Assembly: GCA_038117265.1 (NCBI GenBank)
Contig: JAYOFO010000104.1
Coordinates: forward strand, 1 to 7,083
Reading direction: 5' to 3'
Origin: JAYPUG01 sp038117265
GTDB taxonomy: Bacteria; Pseudomonadota; Alphaproteobacteria; UBA6615
Length of the DNA: 7,083 bases
The translations under genes and the position numbers were made by a program. Every line of letters starts with the position of its first letter. The first letter of the stretch is position 1. Shown piece after piece: positions 5,741 to 7,083 of the stretch. The notes beneath the pieces were generated by a model. It did no database searches. It worked only from the letters and a program-made list of their open reading frames with translations, and had not been told where the DNA came from.

Positions 5741-5939
5741 ATGAGACTTTTCCGAACGACAATTCTCGGTGCGATCACCGGTCTCGTGCTGGCCGGCGCT
5801 GCACACGATGCCGATGTACGCGCACGCCCCGCGCGCCGACCTTGCCACCAGCGAGCGGCTCGGCGCGTGCGGCCTCGTCCTGCCCTCGGGCGCCGAGGTG
5901 GCGGCGACCGCCGCGGGAACAGCGTCAATCGATCGTTAA
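5741..5939 (+). pseudogene. Small exported protein, reading frame broken by a 1-nt shift
   Basis: An excellent Shine-Dalgarno (GGAGG, 5727-5731) precedes the ATG at 5741. That ATG opens a typical signal peptide: Met-Arg-Leu-Phe-Arg, then a hydrophobic stretch to Leu-Ala-Gly-Ala near residue 20. Past about 5798 this frame turns into an Arg-rich, codon-poor sequence. The +1 frame instead shows strong G/C third positions and reads Leu-His-Thr-Met-Pro-Met-Tyr-Ala-His-Ala-Pro-Arg-Ala-Asp, ending at a TAA (5937-5939). Joining the two frames gives about 66 aa, with Ala-His-Ala as a good signal peptidase I site and a mature peptide of about 36 aa containing one Cys. No family was recognised. One extra base between roughly 5780 and 5799 explains the break: a sequencing error, a real mutation, or less likely programmed frameshifting. 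An alternative is a 43-aa ORF from the ATG at 5808, but that start has no ribosome binding site. Confidence 0.5.
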
Positions 5940-5970
5940 AGATTATCGCGAATTCTAGGCATCGAAGCCG

Positions 5971-6993
5971 ATGGAATCCGCAACCGTCCATAAGTTTCCG
6001 CCCGCCGCGGCGGAATTCGCACCCCGCGATCCGGCGGCCGAGGTGCCGCGTTCGCTGCTCGCCCAGAGCCTCGTCACGCCCGACACGCCGATCCGCACGG
6101 TGGTCGAGCGGTTCACGGCCTGGGCCGTGAAGATCGCCCTGGTCGTCGATGCGAACCGCAAGCTGGTCCGAACCGTCACCGACGGCGACATAAGGCGCGG
6201 CCTGCTGCGCGGCGTCGCCACCACCGCGCCGGTGCGTACGATCATGAACCCCGACCCGCGCACGATCCGCTTCGGCGAACCGCGCGGTGACGTTCTGGCG
6301 TTCATGCGGCGCGAGAAGATCCGGCACATCCCGGTGATCGATTTCGCGGGCCGCGCGATCGACCTGATCACCGAGGAATCGCTGCTCGCACCCAGCGCGC
6401 AACCCTATCCGGTGGTGCTGATGGCCGGTGGCGAGGGGCGCCGCCTGCGCCCGCTGACCGAGCACACGCCCAAGCCGATGCTCGACGTCGGCGGCCGGCC
6501 GATCCTCGAGACCATCGTGCGGCGCCTGTCGGCCGTCGGCTTCGCCGATTCCCACATCTCGGTGAACTACCGCGCCGATGTGATCAAGAACCATTTCGGC
6601 AACGGTACCGCGCTGGGCGTCGACGTGTCTTACATCGACGAGGACATGCCGCTGGGCACCGCCGGCCCGCTTGCCCGGCTGGCGCGCGGCGACCATCCCG
6701 TGCTGGTCATGAACGGCGACATCCTGTCGAAGGTCGATCCCGTCCAACTCATCGATTTCCACCGCGAGAGCGGTGCGGCCGCCACGATGGCCGTGCGCAG
6801 CCACGAGATCCAGGTGCCCTACGGGGTCGTCGACATCGCCGACAACGAGATTCGCGGGCTGCGCGAGAAGCCCGTGACGCGACACTTCATCAACGCCGGA
6901 ATCTATGTCCTCGGCGACGAAGCGCTGGGGCTGGTGCCCGGCGACCGGCCCTTCGACATGCCGGACCTGTTCGAGGCATGCCGCGGTGCCTGA
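5971..6993 (+). CDS. Tandem-CBS sugar-phosphate nucleotidyltransferase, prematurely stopped
   Basis: Transfers a nucleotidyl group to a sugar 1-phosphate to make an NDP-sugar for surface or flagellar glycans. The architecture matches PtmE/LegX, the GlcN-1-P guanylyltransferase of legionaminic acid synthesis in Campylobacter; the exact substrate here is not known. Residues 1-27 are a variable extension. CBS1 (about 28-84) has Val-Thr-D71-G-D-I-R-R-G. CBS2 (about 88-142) begins I91-M-N. The nucleotidyltransferase domain starts near 146 with M151-A-G-G-E-G-R-R-L-R-P-L-T163, then P167-K168-P-M-L, the metal-binding N248-G-D250 and E299-K-P. TGA at 6991 ends the ORF at 340 aa, before the conserved C-terminal motif, which continues in the same frame. 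As read, the protein lacks the second metal-binding Asp and is probably inactive. The start is uncertain: the ATG at 5971 has a weak ribosome binding site, and the GTG at 6043 is an alternative. Confidence 0.85.
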   Translation: MESATVHKFPPAAAEFAPRDPAAEVPRSLLAQSLVTPDTPIRTVVERFTAWAVKIALVVDANRKLVRTVTDGDIRRGLLRGVATTAPVRTIMNPDPRTIRFGEPRGDVLAFMRREKIRHIPVIDFAGRAIDLITEESLLAPSAQPYPVVLMAGGEGRRLRPLTEHTPKPMLDVGGRPILETIVRRLSAVGFADSHISVNYRADVIKNHFGNGTALGVDVSYIDEDMPLGTAGPLARLARGDHPVLVMNGDILSKVDPVQLIDFHRESGAAATMAVRSHEIQVPYGVVDIADNEIRGLREKPVTRHFINAGIYVLGDEALGLVPGDRPFDMPDLFEACRGA

Positions 6994-7083
6994 CTGCGCA
7001 CCATGGCCTACCCGGTGCAGGAATACTGGGTGGATATCGGCCAGATCGACGACTACCGGCGCGCCAACGAGGAATTCGCGTCA
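6991..7083 (+). pseudogene. Detached C-terminal part of the nucleotidyltransferase
   Basis: After the TGA at 6991-6993 the same frame stays open to the window edge for 30 codons. It reads Leu-Arg-Thr-Met-Ala-Tyr-Pro-Val-Gln-Glu-Tyr-Trp-Val-Asp-Ile-Gly, followed by Asp-Asp-Tyr-Arg-Arg-Ala-Asn-Glu-Glu-Phe. This is the expected end of the nucleotidyltransferase domain, including the Trp-x-Asp-Ile-Gly Asp (residue 355 counting the stop as 341) that helps bind metal. Spacing to the upstream part equals that of intact relatives as I recall them. The stop falls where a Gly is usual, so a single change such as GGA to TGA would explain it. The true end lies beyond the window. Confidence 0.75.

Noticed and set aside
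5719..6885. 388-aa open frame on the minus strand opposite the nucleotidyltransferase
   Set aside because: His/Arg/Asp-rich shadow. The plus strand carries clear CBS and nucleotidyltransferase motifs.
6994..7083. A new small gene starting at the ATG at 7003
   Set aside because: It has no ribosome binding site and reads as the conserved end of the interrupted nucleotidyltransferase in the same frame.

Overview
The window looks like GC-rich alphaproteobacterial chromosome. The main marker is gcrA, a cell-cycle regulator essentially confined to that class. The block htpX / DUF1674 / rsmB / rpe / heparinase-like gene is also one I associate with Rhizobiales and Rhodospirillales genomes (from memory; no search was possible). 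I cannot fix the genus. Most of the window is ordinary housekeeping DNA. The less ordinary parts are the gcrA intergenic region, the promoter architecture, and the last 1.4 kb.

Layout. At the left edge a small minus-strand gene (238-5) encodes a DUF1674/SdhAF4-type succinate dehydrogenase assembly factor. It is divergent from htpX (301-1227, +), a membrane zinc protease of envelope quality control. A 173-bp intergenic region with degenerate DnaA-box-like sequences and a possible promoter leads to gcrA (1401-1874). A hairpin terminator (1904-1943) separates gcrA from rsmB (1960-3261), the 16S rRNA m5C967 methyltransferase. Then come rpe (3326-4012) and, overlapping it by 4 bp, a 552-aa heparinase II/III-like protein (4009-5667).

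After 5667 the character changes. A CRP-type palindrome (5677-5692) overlaps a possible promoter for a tiny exported protein (5741-5939), whose reading frame is broken by a 1-nt shift. Next is a tandem-CBS sugar-phosphate nucleotidyltransferase (5971-6993), of the type used for surface or flagellar glycans. It is interrupted by an in-frame TGA at 6991. The same frame continues to the window edge with the conserved C-terminal motif that carries the expected second metal-binding Asp. These two lesions are either sequencing/assembly errors or real decay.

The ATGs of three genes (the SdhAF4-type gene, rsmB and rpe) lack good Shine-Dalgarno sequences. Each has a -35/-10-like pair whose -10 ends exactly 6 nt before the ATG, which suggests leaderless transcripts. 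htpX and the small exported gene have clear Shine-Dalgarno sequences instead. No RNA genes, CRISPR arrays, insertion sequences or long repeats were seen. Every intergenic gap is under 300 bases.
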